Positions 47,465 through 59,789 of a DNA stretch of 64,000 nucleotides are shown here, in pieces. A program made the position numbers and the translations under genes. Numbering within the stretch: the first letter of the stretch is position 1; each line of letters starts with the position of its first letter. The notes beneath the pieces are model-generated. The model searched no databases and had not been told where the DNA came from. It saw nothing but the letters and a program-made list of their open reading frames with translations. The DNA is from Capsicum annuum (Eukaryota > Streptophyta > Magnoliopsida > Solanales > Solanaceae), in NCBI RefSeq assembly GCF_002878395.1, contig NC_061116.1, positions 125,111,112-125,175,111 on the forward strand, given 5' to 3'.

Positions 47465-49640
47465 TGTCACGACCTAAACCAGGGCCCTAGCATTGACAAG
47501 CATCCCAAACCATGAAGGCCCGGTACACCCTTCTGTATCTGGTAATCATGCATAATATTCATATAAAATAATTTAAAGATGCAGAATTAAAAGTATATGA
47601 TGGAAACATGGTCAATTTTAAATTAAATCAAAATACTGAAAAATGAAATCAGATAGAGATAATTGGAAAATAATGTCTGACTCAGTCTACGAAACCTCTA
47701 CTATAACCAAACAAAACTGTCTGAAAAACTGGGACAAGGACCCAATAGACAAAAACCATAAACAATAATAATGCATGACAATAATAGACCTTCTAGATCA
47801 TAGAAGGCTCACCAACTAGAATCTGTACTTTTGTTTGATGAAAGCTACTGTCTGTCAGAACCAATAGACTGTGCCTCAGATCTTGGAAGGAGGGGGAGGG
47901 GTCAATACAAAAGTATTGGCATGTGAAGCAATAAAAAATAGATAATTCATATATATAAAATATATGAGAGCAATTTAACAAAACTTCATGCCTAAAATAG
48001 TTTTCCAAAACACATGGGCATCATTTTGAACATTTTGAGACATTCTTGTCAAAAATAGTTTCTGATCTTTGTATTACTTCAGACTTAGGTGGCGTTCCCC
48101 TAAAAGTATGATATTCCACAGGCTATATGGAATCTTTTATTGAATCAGCGGGGAAGCCCCCAACCCAAGTGTGCTGCAAGATTTGGAGTGTCTGAGTCTG
48201 ATACGCCACAAGGCACTAAGCCAGCGTATAATAATATACCCAGATCGGCAAATCACGGTTTTAGGCAATGAGTTGTTTGAACTCAAGCTTTCTTTGGGGA
48301 ACCACCTAAGCTCTCTTTATGCCCTATTTTAACCTTTTTTGAACCTACATCATTCTGAAGTTCTAAAACATAAGAATCTGATAAAGTCTAATTTCTGTAT
48401 TAGTCTTTGGCTGTTATGGCATTTTCTGAATTGGTATCGTCATACCAAGACTTGTAAGTTGTATTTTCTGAGCCATAATGCATTTAGCAAGATCTTTCAT
48501 AAAAACATAGTTCAGAGAACCCATATGCAATTAGTATAAAAGATTTCATGCTCCGAAACATAAACCAAAACTATACAAGCATTCTTCAAACATATGGTAG
48601 TCATGTGCTTTTTGGCAAAACCATGCAGTCTTTCATTATTTGTATTTTCAACATTTAGAAACATACTCAACCCTCTCTTTCATTTTCAAGAATCATATTC
48701 AAGTCATAGAAACATCCAAATATTTCATATCATGCTTTTTAAAATAATTCATATCATATAAAACATGGAAACAAGCACATCAAGAGAGAGATTTCATGTA
48801 AGTCATGCTCTCAATTCATATTTTAAGACTTAAACCCATACATACATATATATATATAGCTTTTAAATCACTTTGGGGAAGGCCAAAAAACCAAAACAAT
48901 GTCATTAACGCTTTTGAAACATGAATATGTACGTAAGTTCAAAAACCTCTTTCTTAAAACACGATTTATATGCCCATGAGAATAAATTTAAAGGTTGCTT
49001 CTTGATGCCCACGACTTGGGGATTCCAAATCTCTAATTTATTTTGAAAACTCATGGTTGAATCTTGAGTTTTGTGGGTTTTTATTTTGAAACCCTTATGG
49101 AGTTTCTTGAGAGATTTTGATGAAAATACACCTATTTTGGCGTTCTTACGATTAAATCCCGTGTTAGAGATGATAGGGGATTGGAAAAGTACTAAAATTC
49201 TCTTAATTATACGGAATAAGATGCCCAAATTTGGCCTAGCGCGATAATCCACGCGGCGCCCGATCTAGAGCACCGGACTATCCTGGGCATTGCTTGCCTT
49301 AAAGTGGTGGAGTATCCCAGGCGTCTCCCATCTTAAAGCGGTGGAGAACCCCAGGCGACGCCCCCTTATCGCCCTGAGCTACAGGAATTTAATACCAAAC
49401 ATGTCCTTAGGATCGTCAAAAAATCCTGAAACTCACCCGAGATGTACTACGACCTTGTCCTATCACAACACAAGAAGAAAATCTAAAATTAGAGGTCGAG
49501 AAGGTATAAAATAAAATCCCCAAAGATTAAGAGCTAAAACTGAGACTGTCTCTTAAACACTTAGAAAAAATTTCCGTTCTTAACTCATCATGCTTGCTAC
49601 CAAGAGCCTACACACGCACGACTTTCTACGAGGTGTTACA
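47465..49640 (-). repeat. 3' LTR of element BC
   Basis: It begins TGTCACGACC and ends GAGGTGTTACA on the plus strand and aligns throughout with 56017-58212. A GC-rich patch of GGCGCC, AGGCGTCTC and AGGCGACGCC words lies at 49230-49380. Confidence 0.93.
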
Positions 49641-49656
49641 TTATCCCCCCTTTAGG
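49641..49656 (-). other. Polypurine tract of element BC
   Basis: The minus strand reads CCTAAAGGGGGGATAA next to the 3' LTR. Confidence 0.88.
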
Positions 49657-49759
49657 ATCATTCATCCGCGAATGATGACACGAAAATTCAGTCACACACG
49701 ATTTCAAGATAATCAGGCATCGAAAAGAAAAGATAAAATAAGAATTTTACTTTCCATGT

Positions 49760-51360
49760 CGTCATTTACCAGAACAATTACGTTTGGGTATTTGACTCGC
49801 ATGTCATCTTCGAACTCCCAAGTTGCTTCTTCAACTTTCTGATTCCTCTACAACACTTTAAATAAGGCTCTTTCTTTGTTCCTCAATCTTCGGACATGAC
49901 AATCTAAGATTACGATAGGTTCTTCTTTAGAGGATAAAGAGTCTGTTACCTTGATTTCTTCGATAGTCACAACTAAAGAATGGTCCCCAATACATTTCTT
50001 TAACATGGACACATGAATTATCGGGTGCACTGAACCTAAACTTACAGGAAACTTTAACTCATATGTGACTCTACCTATCCTTCTCACAATCTGGTATGGT
50101 CCTATATAGAGAGGACTCATCTTACCTTTCTTCCCAAATCGCACGACTCCCTTCATGGGAGAAACCTTGAGAAAAACCTGATGTCCAATCTTAAACTCTA
50201 AATCTTTTTTTCTAACATCGGCATAGGATTTCTGACGACTATGGGGTATCTTAAGTCAGTCTCTAAGGACTTTCACATCCTCCATTGCTTGATGAACGAG
50301 ATCAGGCCCAAAAATCTATATCTCACCTACTTCATACCATCCTATCGGAGACCTACATCTCTACCCCTACAATGCCCCAAATGGTGGAATCTTAATACTG
50401 TAATAGAAACTGTTGTTATATGTGAAACCTATCAGTGGCAAGTGATCCACCCACCTGCCTTTGAAGTCAATTAGGCAGGCCCTCAACATATCCTCAAGGG
50501 TCCGAATGGTGCCCTCTGCTTGTCCATCTATTTGGGGTTGAAAAATAGTACTAAGATTTACTTGGGTACCTAAACTTCTCTGGAAGGATCTCCAAAACTG
50601 AGAAGAGAATTGCGTACCTCGATCGGATATGATAGACACAGGTGTCCCATGCAAACAACTATTTCTGTGATGAACAGCTTGGCATAATCCTCTCTAGAAT
50701 AGTTAGTCCTGACGGTAGAAAGTGCGTCGACTTATTCAGCCTATCTACAATTACCCATATAGAATCATATTAGTTTTGGGACTTCGGAAGTCCTGTAATA
50801 AAGTCCATATTAATCATCTCCAATTTCCATAAAGTCAAAGGTATCTCTTGAGAAGTACCACCTGGCCTCATATGTTCCACCATGACTTACTGACAATTCA
50901 AACACTTGGTAACATATTTAGCCATATCACGCTTCATATTATTCCACCAATAAATGGTTTTCAAATCATGATACATTTTCGTAGAGCCTGGGTGAACAAC
51001 ATACCTCGATGTGTGAGCCTCATCAAGAATTCTCTCACATAGACCATCAATATTTGGCATAAATAGTCTACCCTGGTACCTCAAAATACCATCACCACCA
51101 ATCACAAAAGACATTACCTTTTGCTAACCCACATCACTCTTAATTTGCATCAAAATGGGATCTTCAATCTACTTCTCCTTAACTTTTGCACAAAGAGAAG
51201 ATTTAGCTACCTCATGAACCGCCACTCCTCCATCTTCGAAATCTAAGAGTAGCACTCCCAGATTTTCAAGTTGATGAATATCATTAACCATCTCTCTCTT
51301 TCTTTCTTTAACATGAGAAAGGTTTCCCATGGACAACCTGCTAAAAGCGTCGGCTATAAC
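49760..51360 (-). pseudogene. Integrase-chromodomain and RNase H tail of BC, duplication copy 1
   Basis: Right to left: the RNase H tail (51130-51357), HHCC domain (50887-51114, EAHTSRYVVHPGSTKMYH then KCLNCQ), core (50367-50654) and C-terminal block (49848-50156, GKMSPLYIGPYQIVRRIG). The chromodomain lies at 49760-49870 (VEEATWEFEDDMR in another frame). In the core the second Asp (SIISDRGTQFSSQFW) and the Glu (GQAEGTIRTLEDM) are kept, better preserved than in elements 1, 2 and A. Stops and frameshifts still break it. From 49994 on, this stretch is repeated at 51361. Confidence 0.88.
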
Positions 51361-52687
51361 ATTTCTTTAACATGGACACATGAAATATCGGGTGCACTGA
51401 ACCCAAACTTGTAGGCAACTCTAACTCATACGTGACTCTTCCTATCATTCTCACAATCTGGTATGGTCCTATGTAGCGATGAGTCATCTTACCTTTCTTC
51501 CCAAATCGCATGACTCCCTTCATGGGAGAAACCTTGATAAAAACACGATCTCCAATATTTAACTCTAAATCTCTTCTTTTAACATCGGCATAGGATTTCT
51601 GACGACTATGGGCTGTCTTAATTCATTCTTTAAGGAATTTTACATCCTCCATTGCTTGATGAACAAGATTAGGCCCGAAAATCTGCATCTCACCTACTTC
51701 ATACCATCTTATCGGAGACCTATATCTCCACCCATACAATGCCTCAAATAGTGGCATCTTAATACTGGAATAGAAATTGTTGTTATACACGAACCCTATT
51801 AGTAGCAAGTGATCTACCCAACTGCCTTTGAAGTCAATTACGTAGGCCCTCAACATATCCTCAAGGGTCCGAATGGTGCACTCTTCTTGTCCATCTATTT
51901 GGGGGTGAAAAATAGTACTAAGATTTACTTGGGTACCTAAACCTCTGTATAAGAATCTCCAAAAATGAGAAGATAACTACGTACCTTGATCGGATATGAT
52001 AGACACAGGTGTCCCATGCAAACATACTATTTCTGCGATGAACAGCTTGGCATAATCCTCTCTCGAATAGTAAGTCCTGACAGGTAGAAAGTGTGTCCAC
52101 TTAGTTAACCTATCTACAATTACCCATATAGAATCATACTGGTTTCGGGACTTTGGAAGTCTTGTAATAAAGTCCATATTGATCATCTCCAATTTCCATA
52201 AAGTCAAAGTTATCTCTTGAGAAGTACCGCCTAGCCTCATATGTTCCACCATGACTTGTTGATAATTCATACACTTGGTAACATATTTAGCCACATCATG
52301 TTTCATATTATTCCACCAATAAATGGTTTTCAATGTATGAGCCTCATCAAGAATTCTCTCTCATAGACCATCTACATTTGACACAAATAGTCTACCCTGG
52401 TACCTCAAAATACCATCACCACCAATCTCAAAAGACATCACCTTCTGCTAACCCACATCACTCTTAATTTGCATCAAAATGGGATCTTCAACCTACTTCT
52501 CCTTAACTTCTGCACAAACAAAAAATTTATCTACCTCATGAACCGCCACTCCTCCATCTTCGAAATCTAAGAGTCGCACTCTCAGATTTTCAAGTCGATA
52601 AATATCATTAACCATCTCTCTCTTTCTTTCTTTAACATGAGAAAGGTTTCCCATGCAAAACCTGCTAAAAATATCAGCTACAACATT
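51361..52687 (-). repeat. Duplication copy 2 in BC (integrase and RNase H tail)
   Basis: This segment repeats 49994-51360 with an offset of 1367 bases. It holds an integrase C-terminal part (51341-51523), core (51623-51856), core and HHCC domain (51977-52333) and RNase H tail (52493-52687). About 43 bases are missing near 52335 relative to copy 1, so the offset falls to 1324 further on. The second zinc Cys is Tyr here (KCMNYQQV). The join is abrupt: RNase H text stops at GGCTATAAC and integrase text starts with ATTTCTTTAAC. Confidence 0.92.
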
Positions 52688-53870
52688 CATCTTACCTAGA
52701 TGGTAGTGCAGGATCATGTCGTAGTCCTTCAAAAGCTCTATCTAATGTCTCAGCTTGAGATTTAATTTTTTCTATGAGAAAACATGCTGTAAACTTTTGT
52801 GGTTAGTAAAAATATCAACATGCACCCCATAAAGATAATCCCTCCAGATTCTAAGCACAAACACCACGGTTGTTAACTCCAAGTCATAAGTGGGATAATT
52901 GCGCTCATGCACCTTTAACTGCCTAGATGCATAAGCCACCGCTTTATCATGATATATAAGAACACACCGTAGTCCCACTCAGGACGTATCACAGTAAACC
53001 ATAGAACTTTTCGTACCTTTCAAAAGAGTCAAAACAGGTGCAGTAGTCAACTTGTCTTTCAACTTCTCAAAAATGTTCTCACAAGAGTCTGACCATTCAA
53101 ATTTCACCTTTTTCTGTGTTAACTTCGTAAGTGGAGAAGTTAGAGAAGAAAAAATCTCCACAACTCTTCTATAATACCCTGCCAAACCCAAGAAGCTCCG
53201 AATATCGGTTGGGGTCGTAGGTCTGGGCTATTTTCTCACTGCCTTAATCTTTTGGGGATCCACCTTAATCCTCTCACTAGACACAATATGCCCCAAGAAA
53301 ACAATAGCATTCTGCTAGAATTCACACTTGAAAAATTTTGCAAACAACTTATGATCTTTAAAAGTCTGAAGGATAATTCGGAGGTGGTTGTCATGGTCCC
53401 CCTTACTCTTAGAATAGACCAATATGTCGTCAATGAATACTATGACAAATAGGTCCATAAACTAGTAGAAGACCCTATTTATTAGATCCATGAAGGCTGC
53501 ACCGAAGGACATGACTAAGAATTCATAGTGACTATATCGGGTCTGGAAAGCTGTTTTGGGAATGTCTGACTCTCTAACTTTCAACTGGTGGTATTCCAAA
53601 CGAAGGTCTATTTTCAAAAATGACTTAGCACCCTGAAGTTGGTCAAAGAGATCATCAATCCTAGGAAGTGGATATTTATTTTTGATGGTGACCTTATTTA
53701 ACTGATGGTAATCTATGCACATACGCACGGAACCATCTTTCTTCTACATAAAAAGTATCGGTGCACCCCATGGGGAAACACTAGAACAGATAAAACCTTT
53801 ATCTAAAAGATCTTCTAGTTGCTCTTTCAACTCTTTCAACTCTGTTGGAGCCATTCTATATGGTAGAATG
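52448..53870 (-). pseudogene. Reverse transcriptase-RNase H of element BC
   Basis: Reverse transcriptase is seen at 53462-53870 ([35 protein letters not shown]), and the FIDDILVYSK box is intact at about 53415-53440. Five residues are deleted in frame in the usual [15 protein letters not shown] motif, leaving [10 protein letters not shown] (about 53497-53511). The connection is at 52979-53191 and RNase H at 52493-52978 (VYCDTS, then a stop; [13 protein letters not shown]). It is inactive because of the deletion, stops and frame changes. Confidence 0.87.
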
Positions 53871-53999
53871 GAAATAGGATAGGTGTCTGGGAATAAATCG
53901 ATGCCAAAATCTATCTCCCTATTAGTGTGGTATTCCTTGGAGATCGTCTGGAAAAACTTCTAGAAATTCATTTACTATAGAGACAGACAAAGGGGAAGA

Positions 54000-54480
54000 C
54001 TTTCGGCATTAGAATATTTAACCTAAATAAGATGACATAAGTAGCCCTTAGAAATTATCTTACAGGATCCGATATAAGATATAAAGTTCCCTTTAGGTGC
54101 CAAAGAATGACCTTCCCACTCTATAACTGGTTTGTAAGGGAAGGAGAAAGTGACTCTTTGGGTTCTACAATTTAGGGTAGCATAACATTATTGGAGCCAG
54201 TCCATCCCTAAGATAGTATCAAAATCAACCATATAAAGCTTTATGAGGTCGGCTACGATATCCTGACTACAAACAGACACAATACAACCTTTATACACCC
54301 TTCTAGCCACAACGGAATGACCCACCAGGGTGAAAATAGAGAAAGGTTCAGAAATCACATCAGGCTCATACCCAAAACCAACAGCTACATATAAGGTCAG
54401 ATAAGATAAGGTAGACCCGAGATCAAGCAATACATATACATCACAAGAAAAGATTTGTAACATATTGGTGATGACATCTA
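54000..54480 (-). pseudogene. Protease of element BC
   Basis: It is continuous with the gag knuckle in one open frame (54188-54730): VYVLLDLGSTLSYLTLYVA, FTLVGHSVVARRVYKG and TILGMDWLQ. The active Asp is kept in DLGST. Pro, usual at the next position, is Leu. The frame closes at 54188. The linker towards reverse transcriptase (54000-54187) is in other frames. Confidence 0.85.
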
Positions 54481-55815
54481 GTGAGGCTTCCGCTTCCTGG
54501 TGGTTGGTCAAGGAATATAACCAATTATGACCGCTCTTGAAAGTTGGTGTGGTGCCCTTTTGAGGTAGGGGTGGTGTAGAAGAGTTAGTTTGACATTTGG
54601 CACCACCAGCATTCCTCCTGGAAGATGGACAATACCTCTGAAAGTGACCTGACTGACCACATGAGAAACATAAAAGTGTATCCAATTGACACTTCCCTGG
54701 ATAATTTCTACCACGTCTGACAACGTGCAAAAGATCAATACTGTTGAGCTACACTACCCTATGACTGGGTATCCTGCACTCTGGATCTAGGATTTTTCTG
54801 AAACCTCTGAGATCGCCTATCAACTGAAGGTTTGGGTGCAGGGGCGCTAGCTATAGACTGTGCCTTGCCCCAAAACTTCTTGTTTTGCCATTTTTCCCCC
54901 AAGTTCCACTCTACTAATGACCATGACCTTGGTCTGCTGTCTTGGCTCTTTTTGCAAGTCTTTCCTTCTTCTTAGAATCGGCAATCTTTTTTTTTCCTTC
55001 ACATGTTGTATATGAACTGACAACCTAGAAAAGTCCATATCCATATTCAACATAGCCCCCTGACCTTCAAGCACCAAATCATCTGAAAGGCCGGATGCAA
55101 ACTTTCTCATCCGGGCCGTCATACTACCTATTATCTCATGAGCGTAATGGGCCAGCTGATTAAACTTTAGAGTGTACTTCTGCACGCTCATATTTCCCTA
55201 CCTGAGGTTTATGAAATCCTCTGCTTTAGCTTCCCTCAGTTCTAGAAGAAAGAATCGGTCAAGAAAAGCTTCCACGAATATGTCCCATACTGTGGGCTCA
55301 ATACTGTCACCCTTTGCCTCCTCCCAATCATTGTACCACTGGTTTGCTTAATCCTTAAGCTGGTAGGCAACCAACTCAACACCTTCTATCTGATGCACAT
55401 GCGTTATTTTAAAAATTTTCTCCATTTCATCTACAAACTCCTGTGGGTCCTCTTCTACCTTAGTTCTAGAAAATTTAGACGGGTTCATCCTCATAAATTG
55501 GCGCACCCTAGTAATATCAGAAGTAATAGATGCTGACCCATTATCCTCCGACTTTTGAGTCTGTGTGACTACTATCTGTGCAAGCATATAGATTTACTGT
55601 CTGAACTCAGCATTAGACACTTTCCTTTCACGAGGCTGAGTATGGTTATCCACCATCTAAGGATCTCTGGGAGGACTGGTCAAGACTGGAGGTACTCCCA
55701 GAGTAGGAACAGGTTCTGGGGTATGGACTCTATTATGGGTCCGCATCCCATGAGTGGGACGGACTTCGTCATCCTGAGAATTAGAGTTGGTGAGATAGGG
55801 AGGAATTGTTGGTTT
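54481..55815 (-). pseudogene. Gag of element BC
   Basis: A Pro-rich N-terminal part is readable at about 55650-55815 (EPVPTLGVPPVLTSPPRDP) with stops. The core follows at 55348-55587 (RVRQFMRMNPSKFSRTKVEED) and 54847-55191 (KYTLKFNQLAHYAHEIIGS, RMRKFASGLSDDLV). An intact knuckle (CFSCGQSGHFQRYC, near 54630-54672) lies in the frame that runs into protease. Apart from four breaks it is among the best preserved gags in the window. Confidence 0.87.
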
Positions 55816-56000
55816 TATTAAACACAATAGATTACTGATTAGGGGATAATTCAGACTCTAAAGCACGAACTAAATCACAAAGAAGGGAAACATTTCCTAA
55901 ATGCCTAGTATCCTCCTGCTTATAAGTGTGGCACACTACACACCCATAAACAAGACTCAACCCGATGTGATTTTGCATAGACCTTGGGACCATGAACCAT

Positions 56001-56012
56001 ACTATGATACCA
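56001..56012 (-). other. Primer-binding site of element BC
   Basis: The minus strand reads TGGTATCATAGT after a 4-base spacer from the 5' LTR. The first eight bases match the initiator tRNA-Met complement. Confidence 0.85.
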
Positions 56013-56016
56013 AGTT

Positions 56017-58212
56017 TGCCACGACCCAAACCGAACCCCTGGCCGTGACAAGCATCCCAAACCATGAAGGTCCGGTAGGCCCTTTTGTATCTGGTAATCA
56101 TGCACAATATTTATATAAATTTATTTGAAGTTCCAGAATTAAAGTCTTTAATGGAAACATGGTCAATTATGAATTAAATCAAAATAATGAAAACTAAAAT
56201 CCAATAGAGATAACTGGAAAATAGTGTCTAACTCAGTCTGCGAAACCTCAACTATAACTAAACAAACTTATCTGAAAAACTGGGACAAGGTTTCCATTAG
56301 ACCAAAATCATAAACAATAGTAATGTCTGACAATAATAGGCCTTCTGGATCATAGAAGGCTCACCAACTAGAATCTGTACTTCTGTTCGAAGAAATCTAC
56401 TTTCTGTCAGAACCCCTAGACTGTTCCTCAGATCCTGGAAGGAGGGGGGGTCAATACAAAAGTACTGGCATGAAAAGCAATCCAAAATAGAATAGTCATA
56501 AATATAAAATAAATGAGAGCAATTTTAACACACTTCATGCATAAAATAGTTTTCCAAAACACATGGGCATCGTTTTGAACATTCTGAGACATTCTAGTTA
56601 AAAATAGTTTCTTATCTTTGTATTATTTCTGAGTTAGGTGGTGCTCCCCTACAAGTATGATATTCCACAGCTATATGGAATCCATCATTAAGTTGGTGGG
56701 GAAGCCCCCAACCCGAGTGTGCTGCAATGGTTGGAGTATCTGAGTCCGATATGCCACAAGGCACTAAGCCAGCATATAATAATATACTCGGATCGAATAA
56801 TCATGGTTTTGGGTAATTAGTTGTCTGAACTTAAGCCTTCTTCAGGGAACCACCTAAGCTCTCTTAATGCCCTATTTTATCCTTTTCTGAATATACATCA
56901 TTCTGAAGTTCCAAAACAAGAGAATCTAATAAAGTCTAATTTCTATATTAGTCTGTATCTTTTATGGAATTGTCTGAATTGGTATTGTCATACCAAGACT
57001 TGCAAGTCGTATTTTCTGAGCCATAATACATTTAGCAATATCTTTTATAAAAACGTAGTTCATACTACCCACATGCAATTAGTATAAAAGATTTTATGTT
57101 CTGAAACATAAACCAAAACTATGCAAGCATTCTTCAAACATATGGTGGTTATGTGCTTTTTGGCAAAACCATGCACTCTTTCATTATTTGTATTTTCAAT
57201 ATTTAGTAACATACTCAACCCTTTATTTCATTTTCAAAAATCATATTCAATTCATAGCAATATCTAAATATTTTATATCATGCTTTTTAAAAAATTTCAT
57301 ATCATATGAAACATGGAATCAACCACATCAATAGAGGGATTTCATGTAACTCATTCTCTCAATTCATATTTCAAGACTTAAACCCATACATACATATATA
57401 TAACTTTCAAATCAATTTGGGGAAGGCCAAAAGACCAAAACAATGTCATTAAAGCTTACAAAACATGAATATGTACATAAGTATAAAAACCCCTTTCTTA
57501 AAACATGTTTCTATGCCCATGAGAATTTAGGAAACCCCCACATACCTCTATTTAGAAATTCAAAGGGTGCTTCTTGATGCCCACGACTTGGGGATTCCAA
57601 ATCTCCAATTTGTTTTGAAAACTCACGGTTTAATCTTGAGTTATGTTGGTTTTTATTTTGAAACCCTTATGGAGTTTCTTGAGAGATTTTGATGAAAATA
57701 CACCTATTTTGGTGTTCTTAGGATTAAATTCCGTGTTAGAGATGATAAGGGATTGGAGAAGTACTAAAATTCCCTTAATAAGGTGGATCAATATGCCTAA
57801 ATTTGGCCTGGCGTGATACTCCAGGAAGCTCATGGTCTAGAGCCGGACTATCCTGAGTGCCGCCCTTCTTAGAGCAGTGGAGTAGCCCAGGCATTGCCCA
57901 CCTTAAAGCGGTGGAGAACCCCAGCCGACACCTCTTTATCTCCCTAACCTACTAGAATTAAATACCAAACATCTCCTTAGGCTCGTCTAAAAATCCCAAA
58001 ACTCACCCGAGATGTACTTTGACCTTTCCCCATTGTAACGCAATAAGAAAATCTAAAATTAGAGGTCGGGAAGGTTGAAAATAAAATCCCCAAAGATTAA
58101 GAGCTAAAAATGAGAGTAAGTCTCTTAAACACTTAGAAAAATTTTTTGGTCTTAACTCGTTATGCTTGCTACCAAGAGACTATACACGCACGACTTTCTA
58201 CGGGGAATTACA
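56017..58212 (-). repeat. 5' LTR of element BC
   Basis: It begins TGCCACGACCC and ends GGAATTACA on the plus strand. It aligns with 47465-49640 along its whole length. The GC-rich patch at 57800-57950 is more decayed than in the partner. Confidence 0.93.
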
Positions 58213-58792
58213 AAAGCATACAACCGGTTGCTGCCGCTTTCGGTTGCTAAAGTGGATCCTTTAGAAGGAGGAGCTATGGAGGCATCTTGGGACTTAGCTC
58301 CCCCTGGATTACCTCATGTAGAAGGGAAATATCTCTAAATGTGACCCACTTGGCTGCTAGAATAGCAATTTATTCTCTCGAACTAATACTTTCTGGGGTG
58401 ATTCTTCCCTCAAACACCACAACGAGGAAGAGATTTGGAGGGTTGCACCACGCTTCCTGAGAACAAGAGTTCTGCATCCTCCATCCATAATTGTCCTGAG
58501 GATTAAGGGACCTCTAATCACACAGAGGTCTAAACACGAGGACCTAGCTGCAGGATGAACATGGTTCCAAAACTTTTTCTTTTGCCACCTATCACTCCGA
58601 TTCCCATCTTGATTTTAATTATGGTTTGGGTCAGCTGGCCTGGCGCTCTTGGCCCATCTATCCTTCTCCCTAGCCTCAACAACTCTCTTTTTCTGGTCCT
58701 CTACCTAATGTATATGAATTGATAATTTGGAGAAGTCCATATTCCTATTCAATATAGCTTCCTTGCATTTAGTACCAAGTCATTCATGAGAC
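58213..58792 (-). pseudogene. Gag remnant of element A beyond the BC insertion
   Basis: On the minus strand the text LSIHIH, then KRVVEAREKDRWAKSARPAD and DRWQKKKFWN (about 58560-58735), matches the C-terminal part of Tekay-type gag, including its coiled basic stretch. Downstream (58220-58540) the frame is scrambled. It ends at 58792 where the LTR of element D starts. This is the piece expected from the other half of element A. Confidence 0.75.
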
Positions 58793-59733
58793 TGATACGC
58801 CCAAATTACAACTCTCGTTAAAAAATATAAGCGGTCGCTGTCAAATACAGAACCCAACTAGGTTGGGTGTCGAATCCAATAGGGAATACTGTGCTCACTA
58901 AATATTGTAATTGTTACTGGACTTTTGATCAGAGGTTCCTGAATAAGGGGTTTTTTGACTTACAGCTTATAAAGAAATTAATTGTAACAAGAGTATTCCA
59001 ACGAATGATTACCGTTGTAATCAGTAATTTTATGAGATTAAACAAACCAGGGCTGTGGTCACCAAAATGCTAGCACTATTAGTGTTGTGAATCACTTATG
59101 AGTTCCATTTAGCAAATTCAATTGCAAGAAGGGTTGGGACCTATTCTTTATCCCTTAGTTTCTCAACTTAAGTGGATAGGTTATCCTCTAATTCTCTCAA
59201 ACTCAAAGGATACTTTGTTCTTTCAACTAATTTCTCCTGTAAGCTAATCCTTTTAGGGAATTTGCCATTACTCTAAAGGTTGAAGCCCTTAGAATTCATG
59301 TAAACACTTTCTTTTCCCAACAAACACTTTCCTTTCAGACAAGTGATATTCTTGGGTTCACTTTTCAAGTTTGCAACCAAGAAAAGTCATTAAATTGAAG
59401 AAAGGTTTATACAATATCATTTATTCATGGAATTCAATTTGATTCACAACCCATAGATGTTTTTCACATTAAGGATCCCATAACCCTAGTTAGGGGATCT
59501 TAGCCACAAAATTCCATAGAAGAAGAGAAATAATTCTTGTATTATTCATAAATAGATTTAGAATTCACTTACAAAAAATCTCAAGAATCAGTTCTTGAAT
59601 CTTTGATAAACAATATTCAATGATGAACTTCCCCAAGATCTCTATCAATCCCCAAAGTACTAAGTTACAGAGAGTGTCAATAGAAGATAAAACTTGTAAA
59701 AGATAAATAGTATCCCTCTTAACCTTAAAATCT

Positions 59734-59747
59734 GGTATTTATATGTT
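59734..59747 (-). promoter_or_regulatory. TATA box of the element D LTR
   Basis: The minus strand reads AACATATAAATACC, about 45 bases downstream of the 92-bp repeat module. Confidence 0.55.
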
Positions 59748-59789
59748 CCTAGATAAAAAAGGAATTAAAAATTTAAAAACAAAAAAGTC

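Larger units (their letters stand above)
47465..58212 (-). mobile_element. Complete Tekay-like element BC inside element A
   Basis: LTRs at 47465-49640 and 56017-58212 enclose gag, protease, reverse transcriptase-RNase H, integrase and chromodomain on the minus strand. A primer-binding site and a strong polypurine tract are present. The pentamer AAAGC flanks it exactly (47460-47464 and 58213-58217). Part of RNase H-integrase is tandemly duplicated inside. The two LTRs have visibly diverged, so it is not a recent insertion. Confidence 0.95.
41770..58792 (-). mobile_element. Tekay-like element A, split by BC and truncated by D
   Basis: It has a 3' LTR (41770-43919), polypurine tract, and then integrase, RNase H, reverse transcriptase and protease up to 47464. 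Element BC (47465-58212) follows, and then gag of element A resumes at 58213-58792. The 5' end of gag and the 5' LTR are cut off by element D. The two halves fit because BC has the same 5-bp TSD on both sides. Its LTR belongs to the same family as those of BC. Confidence 0.88.

Noticed and set aside
54508..54738. Second ORF overlapping the BC gag knuckle
   Set aside because: It is in a different frame from the CCHC-protease frame and has no retroelement signature.
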